From NCBI GenBank assembly GCA_020201305.1, contig JAIVHC010000153.1, forward strand, positions 1 through 15,891: a stretch of DNA of 15,891 nucleotides, read 5' to 3'. Source of the stretch: Geobacteraceae bacterium (GTDB lineage: Bacteria; Desulfobacterota; Desulfuromonadia; Desulfuromonadales; Desulfuromonadaceae). How positions within the stretch are numbered: the first letter of the stretch is position 1; the number at the start of each line of letters is the position of its first letter. A model generated the notes under the pieces. It had not been told where the DNA came from, did no database searches, and worked only from the letters and a program-made list of their open reading frames with translations. Both the position numbers and the translations under genes were made by a program. Positions 6,694 through 14,370 of this stretch are shown piece by piece.

Positions 6694-8693
6694 GCCCTGA
6701 CACTTTATCTCCCGCAGAGCAACTTCGAATCGAGGCCCGGAACATTATAACCCAAGGGCGCTACCCGTTTCGTAAGGTCACTACAGATTCATCTCTATTG
6801 ACCTCCGAAGGGCACATCACTCCGGATCTTGTCTTCTGGATCAATCGCGACAGCTGTATCGCCGGTGGATGTGTGTTCTTTTGCGCCCAGGAGGGAATCC
6901 CCTCTCATCTCCTCAAACGTGGACAAGCGTGCGCCGACGCCTTGGCATTGAATCAATTTGCCACCTGGGGCCCGACAGAGATAGTAATCTGGCATGCAGA
7001 TTCCCTCGAAAAACGCTTCGACATGAAGCCTCATTCGGATCTCGATGGCTTGACCGAACTCCTGGATCAGTTCAAAATTCTGGCGGTTATTGAAGCAAAG
7101 AGCAACAGCGAGTTAACCAGCTGGCACCTAAGCAATCTGTGCCTGCAAAGTGTAAATCAAGGGATACCCAACCTAAGCGCATATCTGCGGCGCAAAAACC
7201 TAAGCGACAGCGAAAGCGCCACACATCAGGCACAAACCAAGCTTATACTCTGCGTAGCACGCATGCTTTCCGCCCTCCATGCGGGTACCATCCCGGCACA
7301 GACTAAACCTGAGCACCTTGACGCCACCCTCAGACAAGCCACCTACACAGACCATATATCTCTTGCCGTGGTACCTGAACCCGAGTTGGACAGAAAAAGC
7401 AGTATTTTACTCCACAACCTCCTGCGCCGCCTCGATCAGATCCGCCCGTTCCGGAGCAATGCGGAACGGGCATGCTCCATGCTGGAGCAGATTCTTGCGA
7501 GTACCCTCCCCGCTGGATGCCCTCTGCAGGCACCGAGTTTCGAACTCCCCCCTGCGCAGATTTCTGTCTTTACTCCTGAAATTGAACCCGGTTCACTGCA
7601 TCTGGAAATTGATACGGGCGCACGCCTGTTACTAAAGAATCTGGCCCGCAGCATGCGCGGGCTTGATACGCGATCTATCACCCAATATGAGCAGGTTTTT
7701 GCAATACCTGCGCCTGTGGCGGAATCTCACACCAACGCGTGTTTTTCCTCTCTGACTAAACCAGATGCAACAGAATTCGAGACCCTCAATACCCATATGC
7801 GTGTAGCTTGGCCGGGGCGACGTATCCATCTGACGAAATCTACGCCCATGGGTATATGGCAGCTCACTTACATGCTAGGGATAATTGCAGAGGGTTCAAG
7901 TATCTATGCACGTCTCGCACCTGAGCTGTTCCAAGCGAACGGATGCGACAAGGCTCTGGAACTGATACACACATGTACTACCCTGGTCGGTGCCGCCTAC
8001 GCCCCTGAAGCGCAAAGTGTCGAACTCTATGTACACAAAATACCCTCGCAGGGCAGCGGCACAACCTTTATCGGCCCCCACACCACTTGCGTAGCCTGGC
8101 ACAAAACCCAAGAACAGGAAAGCGATCAGAGCGATGCCTGGAGCGCCAATTTTTACGCCGCTCTCCAACTCGATACTCAGCAGGATCCTGGCGCCACTGC
8201 CCCGCGCCACAGCGGGGGGAACAAACAGCAGAACCTACGCCAGCAACTAATACACGAACTCGACTCTCAGGGATTACCTGAATTTCCTGCCACCTACATC
8301 TTCCACATCTCCGCAGATGAGTTAGAGGAGTTCAGCCTGGATCACCCACCCTGGCATATATGTCAAAGTTTTATGGGGTCTCACTCCCTATGTGACAACC
8401 TCGGCAATCCGACGTGTGAAGCCACAGGAGCTAAGGCGCATGCGCTCGTCCTGGCCTCTTATCTGCACAAATCGGTTCTTGTTCCCAAAAGTGAAGAACA
8501 ATGCAGAAACATTTTGAATCACTACCTCGGAGACCTGAGGCACACATATATGCACATCCTCGAAGAAGCGCATGTACATCTCAAAACCTCAGCGGCAGCA
8601 AAACGCTTTGGTAATAAATTCTGGAAAGAGCTGCCCCTCCCACCATGGCACAGGTGTCAGGAGGTAGCAGAACATCTTGGAATTGAGCTGTAG
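6690..8693 (+). CDS. Conserved-looking protein of unknown function coupled to ruvB
   Basis: 667-aa protein that I do not recognise. Its ATG overlaps the ruvB stop (ATGA, 6690-6693), which points to translational coupling and perhaps a shared role with Holliday-junction processing, though this is only positional. No signal peptide or membrane segment is evident, so it is probably cytoplasmic. About 17 Cys are scattered through it, three of them in SCIAGGCVFFC near residue 55, without a clear zinc or Fe-S pattern. The N-terminal 150 residues contain PDLVFWI and later VIEAKS, faintly like a PD-(D/E)xK nuclease core, but the spacing of about 85-90 residues is long and this is weak. The middle is rich in short hydrophobic beta-like stretches. 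The end shows no homology cue I can name. Confidence 0.85.
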   Translation: MSPDTLSPAEQLRIEARNIITQGRYPFRKVTTDSSLLTSEGHITPDLVFWINRDSCIAGGCVFFCAQEGIPSHLLKRGQACADALALNQFATWGPTEIVIWHADSLEKRFDMKPHSDLDGLTELLDQFKILAVIEAKSNSELTSWHLSNLCLQSVNQGIPNLSAYLRRKNLSDSESATHQAQTKLILCVARMLSALHAGTIPAQTKPEHLDATLRQATYTDHISLAVVPEPELDRKSSILLHNLLRRLDQIRPFRSNAERACSMLEQILASTLPAGCPLQAPSFELPPAQISVFTPEIEPGSLHLEIDTGARLLLKNLARSMRGLDTRSITQYEQVFAIPAPVAESHTNACFSSLTKPDATEFETLNTHMRVAWPGRRIHLTKSTPMGIWQLTYMLGIIAEGSSIYARLAPELFQANGCDKALELIHTCTTLVGAAYAPEAQSVELYVHKIPSQGSGTTFIGPHTTCVAWHKTQEQESDQSDAWSANFYAALQLDTQQDPGATAPRHSGGNKQQNLRQQLIHELDSQGLPEFPATYIFHISADELEEFSLDHPPWHICQSFMGSHSLCDNLGNPTCEATGAKAHALVLASYLHKSVLVPKSEEQCRNILNHYLGDLRHTYMHILEEAHVHLKTSAAAKRFGNKFWKELPLPPWHRCQEVAEHLGIEL

Positions 8694-8705
8694 GGAAGTA
8701 AAAAA

Positions 8706-8747
8706 GTATAGATCAGGACTATACAAGCAGTGCCTGAATGTTAAAAT
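8706..8747 (+). promoter_or_regulatory. Inverted repeat and possible promoter before the phasin-like gene
   Basis: GTATAG (8706-8711) and CTATAC (8719-8724) form a perfect 6-bp inverted repeat with a 7-nt spacer. A TAAAAT box (8742-8747) lies 17 bp further on, so the right arm occupies the -35 position, which is otherwise poor. This could be an operator over an activator-dependent promoter. No T-run follows, so it is not an intrinsic terminator. Confidence 0.25.
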
Positions 8748-8797
8748 GGCAAAAAATTATCCGTGTAAAAACAATCTAAACAGTGGAGGTAATCACC

Positions 8798-9100
8798 ATG
8801 CTCGAAATAGTTGAAAAAACCCTGTTAACCGCTATCGGCGCTGCATCTATGACTCAGCAGAAGGCCGAAGAGATGGCCAACGAACTCAAGGAACGCTTCA
8901 ACCTCACCGAGGAAGAAGGTCGGCGCCTGAAAGAAAAAGCCAAGAATGCCGCTTCTGAGCGCCGCGAGCAGATACATGAAGAAGCCACCAAAGAAGTGAC
9001 CGCCGCTGCGGAGCGCATGGGGCTGGTGACCAAAACGGAGTTGAAAGCACTTGAGGACCGGATTGCCGCGCTTGAACAGAGCTGCAGCAAAGACGCCTAG
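8798..9100 (+). CDS. Phasin-like small coiled-coil protein
   Basis: 100-aa, highly charged, mostly helical protein. N-terminal half LEIVEKTLLTAIGAASMTQQKAEEMANEL resembles PHA-granule phasin/regulator-like proteins; the C-terminal GLVTKTELKALEDRIAALEQ is a heptad-like coiled coil. A GTG at 8783 opens the same frame but lies at the ribosome site GGAGG (8785-8789); ATG 8798 is the proper start. It is 16 bp before the UbiB-family gene and is probably cotranscribed. Related small proteins are often found beside UbiB/AarF genes in this group of bacteria (from memory). No PHA genes are in the window, so a granule role is not implied; a helper of the kinase at the membrane is an alternative. Confidence 0.75.
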   Translation: MLEIVEKTLLTAIGAASMTQQKAEEMANELKERFNLTEEEGRRLKEKAKNAASERREQIHEEATKEVTAAAERMGLVTKTELKALEDRIAALEQSCSKDA

Positions 9101-9116
9101 AGATATATTCTAACCG

Positions 9117-10808
9117 ATGCTTTCTCTTTTCAGAGTAAACCGCAACCTGCGATCGCTGGGGCGCTATCGCGAAATTCTCTCCGTTCTGGTCGGGCACGGG
9201 TTTGGGCATATAATCGAGCAGCTCAATATCGATTACTATCTCGAACTCGGGCGCCGTGTTATGTCCAGAGATGCAAAGAAGAAGGCACTTGAGCGTCTTT
9301 CGGACGAGGTACGTCTGCGTATGGCGCTCGAAGAGCTAGGGCCGACGTTCATCAAGCTGGGCCAACTTCTCTCCACCCGGGCGGATATCATCCCGGCCAG
9401 TTATATCCTGGAACTTAACAACCTGCAGGACAAAGTCAGCGCAGTAGAATGGAATCAGATCCGCCTGCAAATTGAAAAAGAACTTGGTACCACCATCGGG
9501 GAGATGTTCAGCTACATCGACCCCACCCCGGTGGCTGCAGCATCCATGGCGCAGGTACATAAGGCACGTTTGCACTCGGGTACATGGGTGGCACTAAAGG
9601 TACGTCGTCCGGGAATTGAAAAAACCATCGCCACAGATCTAGATATTCTGGAAAACCTCGCCAACCTTATAGATGCCCACGGAAATATGGGCAATCTGTT
9701 TTCCGCTCAAGAGATCGTCAAAGAGTTCCGCCGCACCATCTATCGCGAACTGGATTTTTTCAAAGAAGGACACAATCTGTGCCGCTTCAAAAGCAATTTC
9801 TCCTCCAATGACCGAGTACATATCCCCAAGGTTTACTGGGATTACAGTACCGAAGCGCTGTTGGCGATGGAGCTTATCGAGGGCACTAAAATTTCCCACA
9901 TCAGTGCCCTTGAGAACCAGGGAATTGACTTGAAAGCTCTGGCTCACGATGGAGCACAGGCCTTCATGGCGCAGATAACTGAACACGGCCTGTTCCACGC
10001 AGACCCGCATCCAGGCAATGTGTTTGTTCTCGCCGATGGGCGCTTGTGTTTTATCGATCTCGGCATGGTTGGACTCATTGATGACGATCTCAAACAGCAA
10101 CTTGCCACCTTGGTCTTGAGTATCTTCCACAAGGACAGCGAAGAACTCGCCAATCTCCTGATCGCTTCGCGCCCGGGGACGCGTGACATTGACAAGACTA
10201 CCTTAAAGCGCGATCTCACAACCTTCATCGAGGACTACTACTACCTACCCCTGAAGCAGATTGACTCATACCGATTTATTACGGAGTTTCTGACAATCAT
10301 CCGTTCGCATAAAATAAAGTTCCCGTCCGATCTGATTCTGCTCGCCAAGGCGCTCATAATTATTGAGGCTATCGGGCGTGATCTCGACCCTGACTTTAAC
10401 CTCATCGAAGAGATGCGCCCGGGGGTTGAAAAGCTGATTCGCAAACGCCACTCCAGCGAAACCCTGCGGCGTGAATCCAAACAGATTCTGCGCGACTACT
10501 ATGAAATAACCAAGGCACTGCCCGGCAACCTCAAAGAGCTGCTCTCACACATCACCAATAACAATTTTAAAATAGATCTGGAGCATCGGGGATTGGAACG
10601 CCTGATCCGCACCCTGGACCAATCAAGCAACAGGATCTCGTTCAGCTTCCTGATTGGCTCTCTAATCATAGGTTCATCCCTTATTGTACAAACTGGCGCA
10701 GGGCCGCAACTCTTTGGCATGCCAGCCTTGGGCCTTCTGGGATATTCCATAGCTGCGTTTCTTGGATTATGGCTTGCAATCGCCATCATCGGTTCCGGAC
10801 GTTTATAG
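9117..10808 (+). CDS. ubiB: ABC1/UbiB/AarF-family atypical kinase-like protein
   Basis: 563-aa membrane-anchored atypical protein-kinase-like ATPase; the family supports quinone (ubiquinone or menaquinone) biosynthesis, probably by handling lipid intermediates. Family motifs: KLGQ (80-83) in IKLGQLLSTRADIIP, the Ala-rich loop AAASMAQVHKA replacing the glycine-rich loop, ATP-site Lys161 in VALKVRRPG, ELDFFKEGHN, HADPHPGNVFV (294-304) and the metal-binding D314 in FIDLGMVG. Two hydrophobic segments at the C-terminus (about 520-560) fit the usual membrane anchor. The start at 9117 has a poor ribosome site and may be coupled to the gene before. Anaerobes of this type would use it with menaquinone, so the symbol is by family. 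Confidence 0.9.
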   Translation: MLSLFRVNRNLRSLGRYREILSVLVGHGFGHIIEQLNIDYYLELGRRVMSRDAKKKALERLSDEVRLRMALEELGPTFIKLGQLLSTRADIIPASYILELNNLQDKVSAVEWNQIRLQIEKELGTTIGEMFSYIDPTPVAAASMAQVHKARLHSGTWVALKVRRPGIEKTIATDLDILENLANLIDAHGNMGNLFSAQEIVKEFRRTIYRELDFFKEGHNLCRFKSNFSSNDRVHIPKVYWDYSTEALLAMELIEGTKISHISALENQGIDLKALAHDGAQAFMAQITEHGLFHADPHPGNVFVLADGRLCFIDLGMVGLIDDDLKQQLATLVLSIFHKDSEELANLLIASRPGTRDIDKTTLKRDLTTFIEDYYYLPLKQIDSYRFITEFLTIIRSHKIKFPSDLILLAKALIIIEAIGRDLDPDFNLIEEMRPGVEKLIRKRHSSETLRRESKQILRDYYEITKALPGNLKELLSHITNNNFKIDLEHRGLERLIRTLDQSSNRISFSFLIGSLIIGSSLIVQTGAGPQLFGMPALGLLGYSIAAFLGLWLAIAIIGSGRL

Positions 10809-10852
10809 CGCCCTCGTTACAATCCTCTTACGCAAGATCTAAAAGTGTGACT

Positions 10853-10960
10853 GTTGCGCCACACCATAATTCCCAGGCGATGCGCAGATACCACACCAGA
10901 AACTCAGGCCCGCTCTAACTCCTAACTCAAAGCTAACAACTACAGCCACTTACGCCACAC
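10853..10960. promoter_or_regulatory. Enhancer-like sites upstream of lpxC
   Basis: GCCACTTACGCCACAC (10945-10960) matches 15 of 16 bases of the element at 3198-3213 upstream of the putative sRNA promoter. Further up, AAGTGTGAC-N4-GCGCCACACC (10853-10875) is a looser, inverted version with GTGTG/CACAC arms, centred about 131 bp before the predicted lpxC start. The first site abuts the -24 box, which is too close for ordinary enhancer action and would rather suit repression; the second is at a normal activator distance. The rest of 10809-11029 shows no gene or terminator. Confidence 0.4.
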
Positions 10961-10968
10961 GAAATACC

Positions 10969-10984
10969 TGGCACAGGTTTTGCT
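10969..10984 (+). promoter_or_regulatory. Sigma-54 (-24/-12) promoter of lpxC
   Basis: TGGCACAGGTTTTGCT matches TGGCAC-N5-TTGCW throughout, with GG at 10970-10971 and GC at 10982-10983 ten bases apart. Predicted transcription start is about 10995, giving a 35-nt leader that ends in AAGGA (11017-11021) eight bases before the ATG. No competing sigma-70 promoter of quality was seen. Confidence 0.72.
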
Positions 10985-11029
10985 TATTTAATACATAAAA
11001 GCGAAAACCTCCAACCAAGGATTAAATAT

Positions 11030-11953
11030 ATGTTGCACCAATGTACTATTGCAGCTCCTCTGCATATTGTCGGCACAGGTCTTCACACCGGCAACACCAT
11101 CAACATCACCCTACGTCCGGCCAAAGCCCGGAGTGGTATCACTTTTGAGCGCAAAGAGGGTGATACAGTCACCCGCATCAAGGCATGCACTGAAAATGTA
11201 GTCGACACTCGTATGGCCACGGTAATAGGCAAGGGAGGTGTGCGCGTATCGACCATAGAACATCTGATGGCGGCCCTGGTGGCATGCCACATAGACAACC
11301 TGATCATCGAGATTGACGGCCCTGAAGTTCCCATCATGGACGGCAGTGCAACTCCGTTTATCAATGCGATCCATTCTGTTGGCGTAACCCGCCTGGAACA
11401 AAGTCGCAAACTGATATCGATCACCAAGCCGATCCATCTGCAGGAGGGAGAAAAGCGAATCAGCATTATTCCATCGCGTTTTTTCCGCATAAGCTTTGAG
11501 TTGGATTTCAACCACCCCTGCATCAAGCGCCAGAACCGTTCTGTCAAGGTTTCACCGCATAGTTTCTGCCAGGACATAGCGTCCGCTCGAACGTTCGGCT
11601 TTTATGAAGAAGTAGAGTCCCTTAAAGCGCATGGACTCGCCAAAGGTGGATCTCTGGAGAATGCAGTCGTAATCGGCGAGGATAAAATACTCAATCCTGA
11701 AGGGCTGAGATTTGCAGATGAATTTGTGCGCCACAAGATTCTCGACACTGTTGGTGACTTCAGCCTTCTGGGTCATTCTATTCTCGGGCACATCAAGTCC
11801 CACAAGGCCGGACACGACATGAATCACAAGATGGTTGAGAAGATTCTGGCCTCCCCCGAATGCTGGCGTTATATTGAGTTTGACAAAGAAGCCATTCAGG
11901 AAGGTATAACTCTTCCGGTACTCCAGCCTGAGGTGGCCATGGCTGAGGCCTGA
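11030..11953 (+). CDS. lpxC: UDP-3-O-acyl-N-acetylglucosamine deacetylase LpxC
   Basis: 307-aa zinc enzyme catalysing the committed step of lipid A synthesis, removing the acetyl group from UDP-3-O-acyl-GlcNAc in the cytoplasm. The zinc ligands are present: H78 in TIEHLMAAL, H235 and D239 in RHKILDTVGD; the general acid/base His is H262 in KAGHDMNHK. Full length and full domain pair, no fusion. It is followed by a terminator 25 bp on, so it is probably a single-gene unit, with its own sigma-54-type promoter. This gene is normally essential, so sigma-54 control would be unusual unless sigma-54 is itself always active; it has been reported essential in Geobacter (recalled, not checked). Confidence 0.97.
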   Translation: MLHQCTIAAPLHIVGTGLHTGNTINITLRPAKARSGITFERKEGDTVTRIKACTENVVDTRMATVIGKGGVRVSTIEHLMAALVACHIDNLIIEIDGPEVPIMDGSATPFINAIHSVGVTRLEQSRKLISITKPIHLQEGEKRISIIPSRFFRISFELDFNHPCIKRQNRSVKVSPHSFCQDIASARTFGFYEEVESLKAHGLAKGGSLENAVVIGEDKILNPEGLRFADEFVRHKILDTVGDFSLLGHSILGHIKSHKAGHDMNHKMVEKILASPECWRYIEFDKEAIQEGITLPVLQPEVAMAEA

Positions 11954-11978
11954 TCCCTTAAGTAAATAAGAGCACATA

Positions 11979-12012
11979 AAAAAGGCGGCCCATCTATACG
12001 GGCTGCCTTTTT
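11979..12012 (+). terminator. Rho-independent terminator after lpxC
   Basis: A-run plus GGCGGCCC (11984-11991), 8-nt loop, GGGCTGCC (12000-12007) and five T. The stem has one G-U pair. With the A-run on the left it can also work on the other strand. It separates lpxC from ntrYX. Confidence 0.9.
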
Positions 12013-12058
12013 ATATGCTGCACCTGCTTGCGTGTCGAACACGGGCATGAGATCATGC

Positions 12059-12064
12059 TTGACA
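12059..12064 (+). promoter_or_regulatory. Possible -35 element before ntrY
   Basis: Perfect TTGACA, but no good -10 box at 16-18 bp. Either an activator-assisted promoter or chance. The region 12013-12118 shows no other signal, and no GG/GC-spaced sigma-54 site. Confidence 0.25.
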
Positions 12065-12118
12065 ATTTATCGACAAGAAACTGAAGCTACGGTGTCCCTC
12101 TGGAGATAATTAGCCCTT

Positions 12119-14344
12119 ATGCAGAACCAGAAAACCGGCACAGAACAACGCAAGCGACGGCGCGAATGGGTTCTCATAGTCCTGAGCGTCGTGTTAATCG
12201 CTTCCTTCCCGTTTTTAAAGCGCCTGATCTTTGAACAGGCCGCGCAAATACAGATATCCAACAACATTCTGGTCCTTGCCCTCATCAATATCAACATTCT
12301 GCTGATCATTCTATTTTTCTTTCTGATCTTCAGGAATATCTTAAAACTGGTTCTCGAACGCAGACGCAACATCCCGGGCGCCAAGTTACGCACCCGCCTA
12401 GTTGCAACCTTCGTATCTCTATCGCTGATCCCAACCCTGCTTCTTTTCTTTGCCTCCGCCGCATTTATTACCAACTCGATTGAGAGCTGGTTCAGCGCTG
12501 AGATCGAAAAATCGCTCACAGAATCGCTCTCAGTAGCACAAACATACTATAAGAATTCTGCGACCAATGCCCTCTTCTATGGGGATCAATTAGCACGCCA
12601 GATCAAAGAGCAGAAACTCCTTAACGAAAGCAACCTTGACAATCTGCGCACCCTGATTCAGCAAAAACAGCAGGAATACAATCTTGGAGTTGTAGAGGTC
12701 TTTTCTTCCACCCACGAAGAGCTGGTGCGCGCATCCAACCCGGATATCCCCACAGGGGACTTTACCGACCCCGGTTCTTCCACCATTGGTGAAGCTCTTA
12801 AAGGGGAGCGTTTTACCCGCATAACCCCTACAGGGAAAGCAGATCTTATCCGAGGGATTGTGCCGGTTTATTCAAACTGGAACACCGAAGATGTCGTAGG
12901 TGTGGTGGTTATAAACTACTACGTTCCCTATTCGCTGGTTAACAAAATGGAGGAAATTTCAACCACCTACCAGCAGTACAAAGAATCACAACAACTTAAG
13001 GGTAAAATCAAACAAGGCTACATCGCAATTCTCCTCCTGATAGCTCTAATCATTATATTCCTTGCCACTTGGTTCGGGTTGCGCATCGCGCGCTCAATCA
13101 CCGTGCCAATTCAAGAGCTGGTAACTGCGACAAACCAAATCAGCAATGACAATCTTAAGGTACAACTCCCACCAGCAGGAGATGATGAAATTGGTCAATT
13201 AATCGATTCGTTTGGCAAAATGACCACAGAACTAAGCCGGGAACGCGCCCGAATTCAACAGGCGCATAATGAACTTAAAAACTTCAATATTGAGCTGGAA
13301 CAGCGGCGGCGCTACATGGAAATACTGTTGCGCAATGTCACTGCCGGTGTCATATCTATTGACAGAAATGGCTACCTGACCACCATAAACAAATCTGCCG
13401 AGCGCCTGCTAAAGATTGAAGGAGATAAGGTTCTAGGACGCAAATATGGCGAGGTAGTCAATCAACAGCAATTGACAATTGTCAAAAGCTTCCTGGCGGA
13501 ATTGATTAAGTCAGGGAAAGAAACAGTTAAACGTCAGATTTCCTTGAGTATCCAGGGACAACAGATCACCCTGTTACTTAATGCTACACGCCTTCATGAT
13601 GAGCATGGAAATATTATGGGTACCGTTATTGTGTTCGATGATCTGACTCAACTCCAAAAAGCACAGCGCATGGCAGCGTGGCGCGAAGTAGCTCGACGAA
13701 TTGCCCATGAAATAAAAAATCCACTTACCCCCATCCAGTTGTCAGCCCAGCGCTTACGCCGCCGCTATCTTGATCGCTTCAGCGACGAAGACAACGTATT
13801 TGATGAATGCACACAAACCATAATCGACCAGGTCGATGACCTGAAAAATCTTGTCAATGAATTTTCCAATTTTGCGCGCATGCCCGCGAGTAATCCTGCA
13901 CCGGAGAATGTAAATTCCATTATCAGTGACACCCTAATCCTGTATCAACAGGGGCACAAGGATATCAACTTCAGCTTTGCAGCAGACTCTTACCTCCCCA
14001 AAATAAACGTGGATAAAGAGCAGCTCAAGCGTGTGATAATCAACCTGCTGGATAATGCGGTACATGCAGTAAATGAAACAGATCCTCCCAGAAATATAGC
14101 CCTAAAAACAGAGTTGAATCGCGCTCTGAATATGGTTACCTTGTCAATCATTGACACAGGTTGCGGAATTCCGGAAAAAGATAAGCCACGTTTATTTGAG
14201 CCCTACTTTTCTACCAAACAAGCCGGCACCGGACTTGGTCTTGCAATTGTCGCGACTATAATTTCAGACCACGGTGGCTACATCAGGGTAAAAGACCACC
14301 ATCCACGTGGCACTGAAGTCATAATTGAACTCCCACTATCCTGA
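12119..14344 (+). CDS. ntrY: Membrane sensor histidine kinase NtrY-like
   Basis: 741-aa inner-membrane kinase expected to phosphorylate the NtrX regulator encoded next. Order: N-terminal hydrophobic segments at about 20-38, 50-75 and 100-120, an extracytoplasmic sensor region of about 180 residues, a further membrane segment near 300-318 (IAILLLIALIIIFLATWFGL), HAMP (about 320-372), PAS (about 398-510), HisKA with phospho-acceptor H530 in ARRIAHEIKNPLTP, and HATPase with the N-box INLLDNAVHAV and DTGCGIP plus GTGLGLAIV. Length and architecture fit NtrY. Start ATG 12119 has GGAG at 12102-12105, 13 bases away, a little long. The family is linked to nitrogen, redox or envelope control in other bacteria; the signal here is unknown. 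Confidence 0.92.
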   Translation: MQNQKTGTEQRKRRREWVLIVLSVVLIASFPFLKRLIFEQAAQIQISNNILVLALININILLIILFFFLIFRNILKLVLERRRNIPGAKLRTRLVATFVSLSLIPTLLLFFASAAFITNSIESWFSAEIEKSLTESLSVAQTYYKNSATNALFYGDQLARQIKEQKLLNESNLDNLRTLIQQKQQEYNLGVVEVFSSTHEELVRASNPDIPTGDFTDPGSSTIGEALKGERFTRITPTGKADLIRGIVPVYSNWNTEDVVGVVVINYYVPYSLVNKMEEISTTYQQYKESQQLKGKIKQGYIAILLLIALIIIFLATWFGLRIARSITVPIQELVTATNQISNDNLKVQLPPAGDDEIGQLIDSFGKMTTELSRERARIQQAHNELKNFNIELEQRRRYMEILLRNVTAGVISIDRNGYLTTINKSAERLLKIEGDKVLGRKYGEVVNQQQLTIVKSFLAELIKSGKETVKRQISLSIQGQQITLLLNATRLHDEHGNIMGTVIVFDDLTQLQKAQRMAAWREVARRIAHEIKNPLTPIQLSAQRLRRRYLDRFSDEDNVFDECTQTIIDQVDDLKNLVNEFSNFARMPASNPAPENVNSIISDTLILYQQGHKDINFSFAADSYLPKINVDKEQLKRVIINLLDNAVHAVNETDPPRNIALKTELNRALNMVTLSIIDTGCGIPEKDKPRLFEPYFSTKQAGTGLGLAIVATIISDHGGYIRVKDHHPRGTEVIIELPLS

Positions 14345-14370
14345 ACAAAATCCATAAAGAGACCCAATCT

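Noticed and set aside
8783..8797. GTG start of the phasin-like gene
   Set aside because: The GTG is part of the Shine-Dalgarno itself; ATG 8798 is correctly spaced.
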